Assembly (NCBI GenBank): GCA_012838685.1
Contig: DUOU01000051.1
Location: forward strand, 1 to 12,951
Direction: 5' to 3'
Length of the DNA stretch: 12,951 nucleotides
Origin: Bacteroidota bacterium
GTDB lineage: Bacteria > Bacteroidota > Bacteroidia > Bacteroidales > VadinHA17
Shown: positions 1-7,584 of the stretch, piece after piece
How positions within the stretch are numbered: position 1 is the stretch's first letter
Layout of the letters: every line of letters begins with the position of its first letter
Notes under the pieces: generated by a model
What the model was told of the DNA's origin: nothing
Seen by the model: only the letters and a program-made list of their open reading frames with translations
Databases searched by the model: none
Translations under genes and position numbers: made by a program

Positions 1-422
1 AACTTCTCCTCAAACAGCAACAGAGGACGCAGGATATCTTCAATATTGTTCTTGGAGCCATCGCGGCAATCTCCCTTGTGGTTGGGGGTATCGGTATCAT
101 GAACATCATGTTCGCTTCGGTAATGGAGAGGATAAAGGAGATAGGTACAAGAATGGCTATCGGGGCGAAAAAGATGGACATTGTTGTCCAATTCCTCGCC
201 GAAGCTATTCTTATAAGCGTTGGTGGCGGTTTTATCGGAATCTTCCTGGGAATTATCCTTGCCAAACTTATAGAGCAGTTTGCCGATATTACCACTTCGG
301 TATCCTTCAGTTCGGTAATAATATCGTTCGGCGTCTCCGCCGCTGTTGGGGTTATCTTCGGATACTCACCGGCGAAAAACGCCTCTGAAAAAGATCCTAT
401 AGAATCATTAAGATATGAATAA
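1..422 (+). CDS. ABC transporter permease, MacB/FtsX family (C-terminal part, 5' end outside window)
   Basis: The reading frame is open from the left edge (first whole codon at 3) to TAA at 420-422, leaving 139 residues of a longer protein. Visible are the last three membrane segments of a MacB/FtsX permease: one from about residue 13 to 42, one around 70-93 and one around 105-125. Between the first two is the family motif ERIKEIGTRMAIGA, and the protein ends with SPAKNASEKDPIESLRYE, close to the classic MacB ending (PAxxASxxDPIExLRYE). In this family the permease works with a MacB-type ATPase, a periplasmic adaptor and a TolC channel to move substrates out through the envelope; here the channel gene follows directly, overlapping by 8 nt, so the two are almost certainly co-translated. 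The substrate cannot be told. An in-frame GTG at 78 is internal and is not the start. Confidence 0.93.
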   Translation, partial: LLLKQQQRTQDIFNIVLGAIAAISLVVGGIGIMNIMFASVMERIKEIGTRMAIGAKKMDIVVQFLAEAILISVGGGFIGIFLGIILAKLIEQFADITTSVSFSSVIISFGVSAAVGVIFGYSPAKNASEKDPIESLRYE

Positions 423-1947
423 TAAAAAAATCATGAAGAAATTATCTCTCTGCGCTTTGATAATGGTACTCCTGTTGCCTGCCGCGCAAACCGGCATGGC
501 GCAGACAAAAAAAGTGCTCACACTCGATGACGTTCTTGAATTGGCGGCCACACAGTCGACCAACGCCCTGATCGCCAAACAAAGGTTTCGTTCCAGTTAT
601 TGGCAGTACAGAAGCTTTAAGGCGGAATATCTGCCCTCATTATCGTTCAGTGGTACCGCTCCGTCGTACAGCACAGCTTATGAACAGGTATATACAGGAG
701 GTGAATGGAAGTATATCAAATCCAATCTTTTTCAATCTACCGGATCCCTCTCTTTGTCCCAAAATATTGGCCTAACCGGTGGTTCAATAGCCGTAAACTC
801 GAGTTTGGGTTTCCAAAACAACCTTGAAAGGGAATCGAAGTCAATAATTACCGAGCCATTGGTCAATATCAGATTGACCCAACCAATATTAAAGTATAAC
901 TCCTTGAAATGGCAGAAAAAAACACAACCCCTGCAATATGAGATAGCAAAAAAGACCTATCTCTCGAATATGGAGGCTGTCAATTCCACCGCCGTTCAAT
1001 ACTTTTTTCAGTTGGCGCAGGCGCAAATAAATGTTCAGATAGCGGAAACGAACCAAATAAATTCAGATACCCTGTACAGAATGTCGGAAGGTCGTTATCA
1101 ATTGGGAACAATAGCTGAGGACGAACTTTTACAGATGAAACTGACCTGGCTAAACTCCGAGAATAATCTTAAACAGGCGCGGATGAACCTGACCGACCTC
1201 GAGAACCGTATGAGAACGTTCCTCGGTTTCAATGAAAATGTGAGCATAGAGCTTATAATTCCCTATGAAATACCGAACCTGCAGATAGATCCGGAACAGG
1301 TTCTGGCGTTGGCGTTGGAGAATAATCCACAGATATCCCAACAGGAACTTACATTGATCCAGTCGGAGAGCAATGTGGCCCAAGCCAGGGCACAAAGGGG
1401 TTTTAGCGCGGATCTTACAGCTTCGTACGGTTTGAGCGACCAGTCCTCTTCCATGTTGAACAACGTGCCCAATCCTGATTACGGACTACCGGATGCCTAC
1501 AAGAATCCAAGCAATTCCCAAACAGTTAGGTTGACGCTTTCCATTCCTATTCTTGACTGGGGCCGCCGTAAGGGCAATTACCTGATGGCCCGTTCAAGTC
1601 TGGAACTAGCGCAGGTTCAGGCGGAACAGACACTGCAAACATTTGAGTCGGACCTGTTGCTTGATGTTGAAAAGTTCAACCTTCAGTATCAACAGGTGAT
1701 GATCGCCGCGCAGTCCGACACTGTTGCCCAGAGAATGTACGAGGTAAGTAAGGCTCGTTATATGATCGGAAGCAGTACAGTTCTGGAGTTGAACAACGCC
1801 GATACCGAAAAAGATTCCAACAGAAGGGCATATATACAGTCACTGCAGCAATTCTGGAATTACTTCTACAATATCAGGAGCCTGGCTTTATACGACTTTC
1901 TGAACAACAAGCCCCTGGAGGCGGATTATGAGGCATTGATTCAATAA
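415..1947 (+). CDS. TolC family outer-membrane efflux channel
   Basis: This 510-residue protein is the normal length for a TolC/OEP-type channel. It starts with a signal peptide (basic KKIMKK, hydrophobic core about residues 10-24, likely cleavage after TGMA at residue 29), then shows two long alternating coiled-coil/beta repeats typical of the family. The second repeat contains PILDWGRRKGNY (D381, W382, G383), a frequent signature of this family. TolC trimers form the outer-membrane and periplasmic exit duct of tripartite pumps. The gene overlaps the upstream ABC permease by 8 nt, so it most likely serves that MacB-like transporter; the adaptor and ATPase would lie outside the window. ATG 415 is chosen because of the overlap; ATG 433 (MKKLSL) would also leave an intact signal peptide. 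The end is unusual in having three in-frame stops in a row (TAA TAA TAG, 1945-1953). Confidence 0.95.
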   Translation: MNNKKIMKKLSLCALIMVLLLPAAQTGMAQTKKVLTLDDVLELAATQSTNALIAKQRFRSSYWQYRSFKAEYLPSLSFSGTAPSYSTAYEQVYTGGEWKYIKSNLFQSTGSLSLSQNIGLTGGSIAVNSSLGFQNNLERESKSIITEPLVNIRLTQPILKYNSLKWQKKTQPLQYEIAKKTYLSNMEAVNSTAVQYFFQLAQAQINVQIAETNQINSDTLYRMSEGRYQLGTIAEDELLQMKLTWLNSENNLKQARMNLTDLENRMRTFLGFNENVSIELIIPYEIPNLQIDPEQVLALALENNPQISQQELTLIQSESNVAQARAQRGFSADLTASYGLSDQSSSMLNNVPNPDYGLPDAYKNPSNSQTVRLTLSIPILDWGRRKGNYLMARSSLELAQVQAEQTLQTFESDLLLDVEKFNLQYQQVMIAAQSDTVAQRMYEVSKARYMIGSSTVLELNNADTEKDSNRRAYIQSLQQFWNYFYNIRSLALYDFLNNKPLEADYEALIQ

Positions 1948-1967
1948 TAATAGAGGAGTTGTTTTAG

Positions 1968-1996
1968 AAGGGAGACCACATGGTTTCCCTTTTTTT
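1968..1996 (+). terminator. Rho-independent terminator after tolC-like gene
   Basis: AAGGGAGACC (1968-1977) pairs with GGTTTCCCTT (1982-1991) through ten pairs, one of them G-U, closing a 4-nt ACAT loop. A run of T extends to 1996. It sits 20 nt after the stop codon and ends the efflux operon. Confidence 0.93.
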
Positions 1997-2116
1997 GTTT
2001 TGAATAATTTGAACCGACATTTCAATTTTTGTGGAATATCTGAACATTGCGGTTTTGGTACAGGTTGGTAAATTAAACTTTAATCACTTTATAATCTCAA
2101 TAAAGTAAAAATTTAA

Positions 2117-2124
2117 TATCTTTG
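2117..2124 (+). promoter_or_regulatory. Bacteroidota-type -7 promoter element for secDF
   Basis: TATCTTTG is an exact match to the Bacteroidota -7 consensus TAnnTTTG. It lies 43 nt before the secDF start, in an AT-rich gap just after a terminator. Transcription would begin near 2130. I find no clear TTG -33 element about 25 nt upstream, which many promoters of this group also lack. Confidence 0.75.
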
Positions 2125-2140
2125 CGCCTCGTAAAAAACC

Positions 2141-2164
2141 ATGGAAAACAACTTAATTAAATAG
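2141..2164 (+). other. Seven-codon upstream open reading frame before secDF
   Basis: An ATG at 2141 opens a short frame coding MENNLIK and ending with TAG at 2162-2164, only 2 nt before the secDF ATG at 2167. It lies downstream of the predicted -7 element, so it would be in the transcript. Its position would allow ribosomes that terminate there to restart on secDF. There is no Shine-Dalgarno sequence for either frame. It may be chance, and it is too short to act as a SecM/VemP-like arrest peptide spanning the ribosome tunnel. Confidence 0.3.
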
Positions 2165-2166
2165 AA

Positions 2167-5100
2167 ATGCAGAATAAAGGAGCTATAATTACCCTTGCCA
2201 TCGCACTGACGGTTGTATCAGCATACCAACTCTCTTTTTCAGTGGCGACATGGACAGTTAAGAAAGCTGCCAGAGAATACGCCGACGGAGATCTGGTTAA
2301 GGAGGCAGAATACCTCGATTCAATCGCCTCTTTGCCAAAAGAAGAGTGGAGTTATCTGGGCAATACATTCAAAGAGTGCCAGAAAAAAGAGCTTAATTTG
2401 GGACTCGACCTTAAAGGCGGTATGAACGTTACTTTGGAGGTCGCGACGGAAGACGTTCTCAGGGCACTTTCCAATCATAGCCAGGACAAATCATTCAATG
2501 ACGCTATTGCCTTGGCAAAGGAGATGCAGAAGAGCAGCCAGGCCGACTTTCTCACACTTTTTGGCAGGGCTTTCGAACAGGTTTCACCAAACGGACAACT
2601 TTCAGCTATTTTCGGAACAGTCGAGTTAAGGGACAGAATCAATTTTAACACCACCAATGAGCAGGTTCTCAGGGTCCTCAGTGAAGAGGTGGATGTAGCC
2701 ATTGAAAATGCTTTCAATATTTTGCGTACCCGAATAGACCGTTTTGGAGTTGTCCAGCCAAATATCACACAACTGTCTACAAAAGGAAGGATACTTATTG
2801 AACTGCCCGGACAGAAGGATCCCCAACGTGTCCGTGAATTGCTCCAGGGAACTGCAAATCTGGGTTTTTGGGAAACATACGAAAATTCTGAAATCATCAA
2901 TTACTTGATGATGGCCAATGAGACGCTCGCCCAGATACAAGAGGATCTGAATAAAGATGATTCACCCGCCGTTGAGCAGATTGAGGAAGCTGTCTCCGAC
3001 ACTACGTCGGCTGAAGATGCCTTGCTGAGTCTTATTGACAGCACCGCGGCATCAACAGACTATGAGTCTTTATCAAGAGATGAGTTTAATCTTCAGAATC
3101 CCCTGTTCGCTGTTTTGTCGCCCAACGTCTCCTCTACCGGCGAACCAATGGCTTCATGTATGGTTGGTCTTGCTCTGGCCAAGGATACCGCGAAGGTGAA
3201 CAGTTACCTCAACATGAACCAGATCAGGTCAATATTTCCGCGCGACGTAAAATTTTTGTGGAGCCAGAACCCATATCCTTATGTTGATGGAGAGCCATAT
3301 TATGAACTCCATGCCATTAAGGTTAATACCCGTGATGGGAGAGCGCCTCTTGACGGAGGTGCCGTAACCTCGGCCCGTCCGTCAACGAACGCCATTTCCG
3401 GTAGTATAACGGTAGATATGTCGATGAACGCTGAGGGGGCCAAGACATGGGCAAGAATGACCAGGGAAAACGTGGGTCGTTGCATTGCTGTTGTTTTGGA
3501 TGGTTATGTCAGATCTTATCCGCGCGTGGCTTCTGAAATTACCGGAGGAAATACCGAAATATCCGGTGGCTTTACACTTGAAGAGGCAACAGATTTGGCA
3601 AATATTCTTAAATCCGGGAAAATGCCGGCACCGGCCAGGATCGTATCCGACACTATTGTTGGACCTACCTTGGGTCAGGAGGCGGTACGTTCGGGGATGA
3701 TTTCGTTTATCGGCTCTTTCTTCGTCATTCTTTTGTTCATGGTCTTCTATTACAGTAAGAGCGCCGGTACGATTGCCGATATTGCCCTTTTGGCGAATGT
3801 TTTCTTTACTTTTGGGGTTCTTGCCTCCCTTGGCGCTGTTCTGACACTGCCCGGTATTGCCGGTATAGTACTCTCACTCGCCATGTCGATTGACGCCAAT
3901 GTCCTTATTTTTGAGAGGATCAGGGAAGAGCTCAGGAGCGGCAAGGGAATTAGGCTGGCTATATCCGATGGGTACAAAAACGCCTATTCCGCGATTATTG
4001 ACTCAAACATAACAACATTGTTGACAGGAGTGGTACTCTATGCGTTTGGTACCGGACCGATCAAAGGATTCGCTACTACCCTCGTAATAGGTATTTTAGT
4101 GTCTCTCTTCGCGGCTATCTTCATAACGAGGTTGATTTATGAGCACAAACTTAAAAACAACAGGGATATTGATTTCTCGATACCTATTACAGCCAATTTC
4201 CTCAAGAATGTTAATTTTGATTTTATTAAGTTCAGGAAATATGCCTATGCCATCAGTGCCGCCATTGTTCTGATCGGAACAGTCTCTTTGTTCACCAGGG
4301 GGTTGAGTCTGGGACTAGACTTCAAAGGTGGACGTACTTATATTGTCAGGTTTGACGAGGCGGTTTCGACATCGGATGTGGCTGAAAACCTGGAAAACGT
4401 ATTCGATGAAATGCCACAGGTAGTTACTTTTGGAGATGATAACCAGGTAAAAATAACGACTACATATAGGATTGACGAATCCGGGGTTGACGGTGAAGTT
4501 GAGAGTCTGCTGTACCAGGGATTGAAACCTATGCTGGGCGACAATGTTTCGGAGGACCGGTTCCTGTCCGACTACAGGGTGAGCAGTGAAACCATAGGGC
4601 CTACAATCGCTGCCGATATCAAGATCAAAGCGGCATGGTCAGTAGGATTCGCGTTGGTAATTATGTTTTTGTATATATTTATCAGGTTCCGCAACTGGCA
4701 GTATGGACTGGGAGCCGTTGCTGCGCTCGCGCATGATGCCTTCATGATTATAGGAGCATTCTCATTGTTCCATGGCCTGTTACCGTTCTCAATGGAAGTT
4801 GACCAATCCTTTATAGCGGCGATTCTGACGACTGTTGGTTATTCTGTGAATGATACTGTCGTTATTTTCGACAGGATCAGGGAGTACAGGCCAATGTATC
4901 GAAAACGACCATTAAAGGATCTACTGAACAGAGCTATCAATGACACTCTAAGTAGGACCATTGTCACCTCATTGACCACCTTAATGGTGGTACTCGTTAT
5001 ATTCTTCTTTGGTGGAACCACTATCCAGGGATTTATGTTCGCTCTTGTGGTGGGTGTAATCAGTGGTGTATACTCAACAGTTTTTGTTGCGACAGCTTTG

Positions 5101-5169
5101 GTTTATGATACAACAAAGCGTGAACATGATGGGGAAAAGGCCATAGAGACAAAGAAAGGTTCGAAATAG
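2167..5169 (+). CDS. secDF: Fused protein translocase subunit SecDF
   Basis: SecDF works with SecYEG in the inner membrane and uses the proton gradient to pull exported proteins through to the periplasm. The 1000 residues carry a complete SecD half followed by a complete SecF half, the usual arrangement in Bacteroidota. SecD: N-terminal membrane helix (about 6-26), GLDLKGG near residues 79-85, a large periplasmic region with an acidic, low-complexity stretch around 255-300, GPTLGQEAVRSGMISF, five membrane helices from about 512 to 658, and D577-N579 with FERIREE in the fourth. SecF: first helix about 691-710, GLDFKGG at 716-722, TIGPTIAADI, and VNDTVVIFDRIRE from 894 (D896). These conserved acidic residues correspond to the proton-path positions of the family. 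The gene has its own promoter and terminator and so seems monocistronic. The start follows from the position of the first helix; no Shine-Dalgarno is present. Confidence 0.98.
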   Translation: MQNKGAIITLAIALTVVSAYQLSFSVATWTVKKAAREYADGDLVKEAEYLDSIASLPKEEWSYLGNTFKECQKKELNLGLDLKGGMNVTLEVATEDVLRALSNHSQDKSFNDAIALAKEMQKSSQADFLTLFGRAFEQVSPNGQLSAIFGTVELRDRINFNTTNEQVLRVLSEEVDVAIENAFNILRTRIDRFGVVQPNITQLSTKGRILIELPGQKDPQRVRELLQGTANLGFWETYENSEIINYLMMANETLAQIQEDLNKDDSPAVEQIEEAVSDTTSAEDALLSLIDSTAASTDYESLSRDEFNLQNPLFAVLSPNVSSTGEPMASCMVGLALAKDTAKVNSYLNMNQIRSIFPRDVKFLWSQNPYPYVDGEPYYELHAIKVNTRDGRAPLDGGAVTSARPSTNAISGSITVDMSMNAEGAKTWARMTRENVGRCIAVVLDGYVRSYPRVASEITGGNTEISGGFTLEEATDLANILKSGKMPAPARIVSDTIVGPTLGQEAVRSGMISFIGSFFVILLFMVFYYSKSAGTIADIALLANVFFTFGVLASLGAVLTLPGIAGIVLSLAMSIDANVLIFERIREELRSGKGIRLAISDGYKNAYSAIIDSNITTLLTGVVLYAFGTGPIKGFATTLVIGILVSLFAAIFITRLIYEHKLKNNRDIDFSIPITANFLKNVNFDFIKFRKYAYAISAAIVLIGTVSLFTRGLSLGLDFKGGRTYIVRFDEAVSTSDVAENLENVFDEMPQVVTFGDDNQVKITTTYRIDESGVDGEVESLLYQGLKPMLGDNVSEDRFLSDYRVSSETIGPTIAADIKIKAAWSVGFALVIMFLYIFIRFRNWQYGLGAVAALAHDAFMIIGAFSLFHGLLPFSMEVDQSFIAAILTTVGYSVNDTVVIFDRIREYRPMYRKRPLKDLLNRAINDTLSRTIVTSLTTLMVVLVIFFFGGTTIQGFMFALVVGVISGVYSTVFVATALVYDTTKREHDGEKAIETKKGSK

Positions 5170-5192
5170 GTAAATTATTGGATATAGTGTTG

Positions 5193-5230
5193 TCAGGGAA
5201 ACTGGTTGGTTCCAGTTTCCCTGATTTTTT
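5193..5230 (+). terminator. Rho-independent terminator after secDF
   Basis: TCAGGGAAACTGG (5193-5205) and CCAGTTTCCCTGA (5212-5224) form a perfect 13-bp stem around a 6-nt loop (TTGGTT), followed by six T. The element is flanked by a short direct repeat, GATATAG at 5181 and again at 5231, of unknown meaning. Confidence 0.96.
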
Positions 5231-5339
5231 GATATAGCGCTTCATCGGTTTTTCCGGTTAAATTTTCATAATGTCTATTAAATGTAATTATCTTTCCTAC
5301 CTTTACAAGTTAAATTGAAAACCTATATATGGAGATAAT

Positions 5340-5789
5340 ATGAGCGGTCAGGAGTTATTTGTTGTCATTATAGTTTTTTTGCTGCTTTTCGGTGCCGACA
5401 AGATACCTGAATTCATGAAAGTATTGAGCAAGGGCATTCGGGACTTCAGAAAGGCGACTGATGACATAAAACAGGAGTTTGAAAGCAGTACAAAGGATAT
5501 ACGCAGAGATATCAAAGAGATATCAGACTCTGTTTCAAAGGATCTTAACGATGTTTCCAGAAAGATTTCAAAGGATGTAACTGAAGTTTCCAACAACATC
5601 CAGTCGCAGGTAGAGGATATGGCAAAAGATATCGAAAAAGATACAAAAGAGATTGCTTCAAACCTCGAAAAGAAAGTCGGTGAACCGGTGGAAGAGATAA
5701 CAAGGGATGTTGCGGGCGCAACGGAAAGTGTTAAAAATGATATTAATGAGGCGCTGACCGATCCCTTTGAGGAAGATCCCTTCAGTTAG
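5340..5789 (+). CDS. tatA: TatA/TatE-type twin-arginine translocase subunit with long periodic tail
   Basis: TatA subunits assemble into the conduit that carries folded proteins with twin-arginine signals across the inner membrane. Residues 5-18 form the short N-terminal membrane helix, followed by the hinge FGADKIPE (residues 17-24, matching the family's FGxxKLPE) and an amphipathic helix with a basic face (KVLSKGIRDFRKA). These are diagnostic of TatA/B. The length is unusual: 149 residues against the common 60-90. The extra part, about 45-136, is a charged helix in which an acidic-plus-hydrophobic pair recurs at residues 53, 68, 79, 93, 104, 119 and 134, i.e. in steps of 11, 14 or 15. It ends with a doubled DPF (DPFEEDPF). 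A GGAG lies 5 nt before the ATG, rare in this group. No tatC is in the window. TatB-like function is possible. The lolD-like gene follows after 37 nt, suggesting one transcript. Confidence 0.88.
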   Translation: MSGQELFVVIIVFLLLFGADKIPEFMKVLSKGIRDFRKATDDIKQEFESSTKDIRRDIKEISDSVSKDLNDVSRKISKDVTEVSNNIQSQVEDMAKDIEKDTKEIASNLEKKVGEPVEEITRDVAGATESVKNDINEALTDPFEEDPFS

Positions 5790-5826
5790 GATTATTTTTC
5801 TTTTAATGTCTGATAGTTAGTTTTGT

Positions 5827-6513
5827 ATGATAACAACGTTCGGAATAACCAAATCATACGGAAGCCTAAAAGTTCTCAAGGGGATAGATATCAATATAAG
5901 GGAAAAGGAGGTTGTATCGATAGTTGGTGCCAGTGGCGCCGGAAAAACCACTTTGCTCCAGATAATAGGGACACTTGATAAACCGGATCAGGGAGAGGTT
6001 TTTTTTAATTCCGTGAATGTAAGTACCCTATATGGAAAAGAGTTGGCCGCTTTCCGGAACAAAAATATCGGGTTTGTATTCCAGTTTCATCAGTTACTGC
6101 CTGAATTTACCGCCCTGGAGAATGTTTGTATTCCGGCCTATATCGCTGGAAAGAGTCGGGTTGACGCTGAGTGTCGGGCAAAAGAGCTTCTGGGATTTCT
6201 CAATTTGACCGATAGGATGGAACATAAACCATCTCAATTGAGTGGAGGCGAGCAACAAAGGGTAGCCGTGGCGCGCGCTTTGGTAAACAACCCCTCGGTG
6301 ATTCTGGCCGACGAACCTTCGGGTAACCTCGATACGGCGAACAAAGAAGAACTCCACAAACTTTTTTTCAGTCTAAGGGACAATTTTGGACAGACAATTG
6401 TAATAGTGACACACGACAGAAATTTGGCCGGGATGTCGGATCGTGTGGTTGAGATCAAAGATGGCCTGATCACAAAAGATAACTTTCCATCACAACCGGA
6501 TATTGAAAGTTAA
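5827..6513 (+). CDS. lolD: LolD-type ABC transporter ATP-binding protein
   Basis: This is a complete 228-residue ABC ATPase with all motifs: Walker A GASGAGKTT (34-42), Q-loop at Q86, signature LSGGEQQRVAVARAL (from 138), Walker B VILADEP (158-164) and H-loop VTHD (H196). The stretch FQFHQLLPEFTALENV around the Q-loop is highly characteristic of LolD, the ATPase that with LolC/LolE extracts lipoproteins from the inner membrane and passes them to LolA. Other members of the same branch (MacB, FtsE, SalX) are the main alternatives. No LolC/E-like permease is next to it in this window, so the partner is elsewhere; the permease at the left edge belongs to a different operon behind two terminators. 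Start ATG 5827 is the only sensible one, 37 nt after the tatA-like gene. Two lipoprotein genes downstream (11294 and 12163) would be clients of such a system, but this is only a general link. Confidence 0.9.
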   Translation: MITTFGITKSYGSLKVLKGIDINIREKEVVSIVGASGAGKTTLLQIIGTLDKPDQGEVFFNSVNVSTLYGKELAAFRNKNIGFVFQFHQLLPEFTALENVCIPAYIAGKSRVDAECRAKELLGFLNLTDRMEHKPSQLSGGEQQRVAVARALVNNPSVILADEPSGNLDTANKEELHKLFFSLRDNFGQTIVIVTHDRNLAGMSDRVVEIKDGLITKDNFPSQPDIES

Positions 6514-6520
6514 AAAATAT

Positions 6521-6551
6521 TTGGAGCCAATCAAATTTTTTTGTATATTTC
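6521..6551 (+). promoter_or_regulatory. Candidate promoter with -33 TTG and -7 TATATTTC
   Basis: TTG at 6521-6523 and TATATTTC at 6544-6551 (seven of eight against TAnnTTTG) are separated by 20 nt, the spacing expected for Bacteroidota vegetative promoters. Transcription would start near 6557, giving a leader of roughly 235 nt before the gene at 6791, or a separate small RNA. The final base mismatch and the AT-rich setting keep confidence moderate. Confidence 0.45.
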
Positions 6552-6556
6552 TGGTT

Positions 6557-6790
6557 GGGGTTTTTGGTAAGGGATTAAACTTTCCCTGCTAGCCGAATAT
6601 CCGGCGATAGTTGGGCCTGTTCCTATGGGGCGAGTTGTGAGATAAAAGTAAATCATTTTACTAAAAATCCAGGTATTTTGGGATGTTCTTTTAAATGCGA
6701 AGATATGGCTGATGGTAGTTTTTGTTCGCGAACAGTGGCTTGAAAAAGTTTTTTAGATAATCATTTTCATTAATCAAATACCGAAGACCT
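6557..6790 (+). other. Gene-free stretch with tandem hairpins (possible structured leader or small RNA)
   Basis: No coding frame is convincing here. Two adjacent hairpins are visible: AGGGA (6570-6574) with TCCCT (6583-6587), and CTA-GCCG (6589-6595) with CGGC-GA-TAG (6602-6610), the GA being a bulge. A third, AT-rich stem is AGTAAA-TCAT-TTTACT (6647-6662). The segment about 6570-6635 is richer in G and C than the flanking spacer, as structured RNA often is. None of the stems is followed by a T-run, so none looks like a terminator. I could not match the sequence to a riboswitch or small-RNA class I know. Confidence 0.35.
6723..6734. promoter_or_regulatory. Perfect 12-bp palindrome TGTTCGCGAACA
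   Basis: The sequence is identical on both strands and lies 56 nt before the gene at 6791, inside the long spacer. It has the form of a binding site for a dimeric regulator, but no regulator gene is nearby, and a palindrome of this length is expected a few times by chance in 13 kb. Confidence 0.3.
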
Positions 6791-7555
6791 ATGAGCAAAT
6801 TTATTTATCTGACAGCAAATCCCGAAGCTCTGATAGCTTCGATGTTGCCCCCGGCAGATTTTGGTGCCTATCTTTCAACCGGGACAAAAAAAAGGAATAA
6901 AGGGCAGGTTCTGTTTTTTGAAGTTGATCTTCCAAAAATAGAAAAACTGATTGACATGGAGAGCCTTAACAGGCGTTGTGTCACGAAAGAGGACGGTAAG
7001 CCAAAGAGTTCGGTTTATCTCTCGGTATACAGGGTACTGGAAACAATTCCTTTGGCGGCGCTGAAGAGCCTTTATCTCTCTTCAGATAACGGACATGTTC
7101 TTGAACTCAAGAGAACGCCTTATGATGTTTCTAAAGAGTCCGGGGATCAATTAAAACTTTATCAGGAACTTATGCCGGTGAGTCCATTGGTTGTAAGTGA
7201 CCTTCCCCCTTCACAGTTTCTTAAGAGGCTGACCGACGGGACAACTCCGGTCTCTCTTCCAAAACTATTTTTTGTCGACTTGAAGTTGGGAGAACTGGCT
7301 CTGGATCCCCTCAAAGGTTCCTCCGAGAACTTACCGTATCCAAACATCGAGCATATGAGAGATTGTCTTGAAATATTGAAGGGAGAGTACGAAAAACATA
7401 TGAAAACCGTACAGCGGCTATTTACCGGAAATCTGCTTTATAGAACGATTGAAAGCGGCTTTTATGTCGGTTCAAATGACGATTTGTTATTCTATCGCTA
7501 TCCCAAAATGAAGGAAATAGAGGATATTAATTACGAATTTTTCAGATCAATATAA
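6791..7555 (+). CDS. Conserved-looking protein of unknown function
   Basis: I do not recognise this 254-residue protein. It has no signal peptide or membrane segment, so it is probably cytoplasmic. It appears as an ordered globular protein with alternating strands and helices: an N-terminal part with IYLTANPEAL, then a basic turn GTKKRNKGQ (about residues 31-39) leading to a strand LFFEVD; a helical middle (about 85-100, IPLAALKSLYL); a second basic/proline segment; the strand LFFVDLKLGELALDP (about 159-173); and a long C-terminal helix (about 185-213) before a final FYVG...LLFYRYPK section. The FFEVD and FFVDLKL strands might reflect two related halves, but I cannot show this. Codon use matches neighbours. 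It appears to be a stand-alone gene: 277 nt separate it from the lolD-like gene and 214 nt from the next. Start ATG 6791 has no Shine-Dalgarno. Confidence 0.85.
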   Translation: MSKFIYLTANPEALIASMLPPADFGAYLSTGTKKRNKGQVLFFEVDLPKIEKLIDMESLNRRCVTKEDGKPKSSVYLSVYRVLETIPLAALKSLYLSSDNGHVLELKRTPYDVSKESGDQLKLYQELMPVSPLVVSDLPPSQFLKRLTDGTTPVSLPKLFFVDLKLGELALDPLKGSSENLPYPNIEHMRDCLEILKGEYEKHMKTVQRLFTGNLLYRTIESGFYVGSNDDLLFYRYPKMKEIEDINYEFFRSI

Positions 7556-7584
7556 ATATTGAGCTTATATATTTTTAATCTATT

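Noticed and set aside
5289..5305. TATCTTTC and TACCTTTA as promoter elements for the tatA-like gene
   Set aside because: Each is one base off the -7 consensus and neither has a TTG at the right distance; possible, but two equally good overlapping candidates in AT-rich DNA give little support.
6557..6790. tRNA, SRP RNA or tmRNA in the large spacer
   Set aside because: No T-loop GTTCRANYC sequence, no acceptor stem and no SRP tetraloop signature was found.
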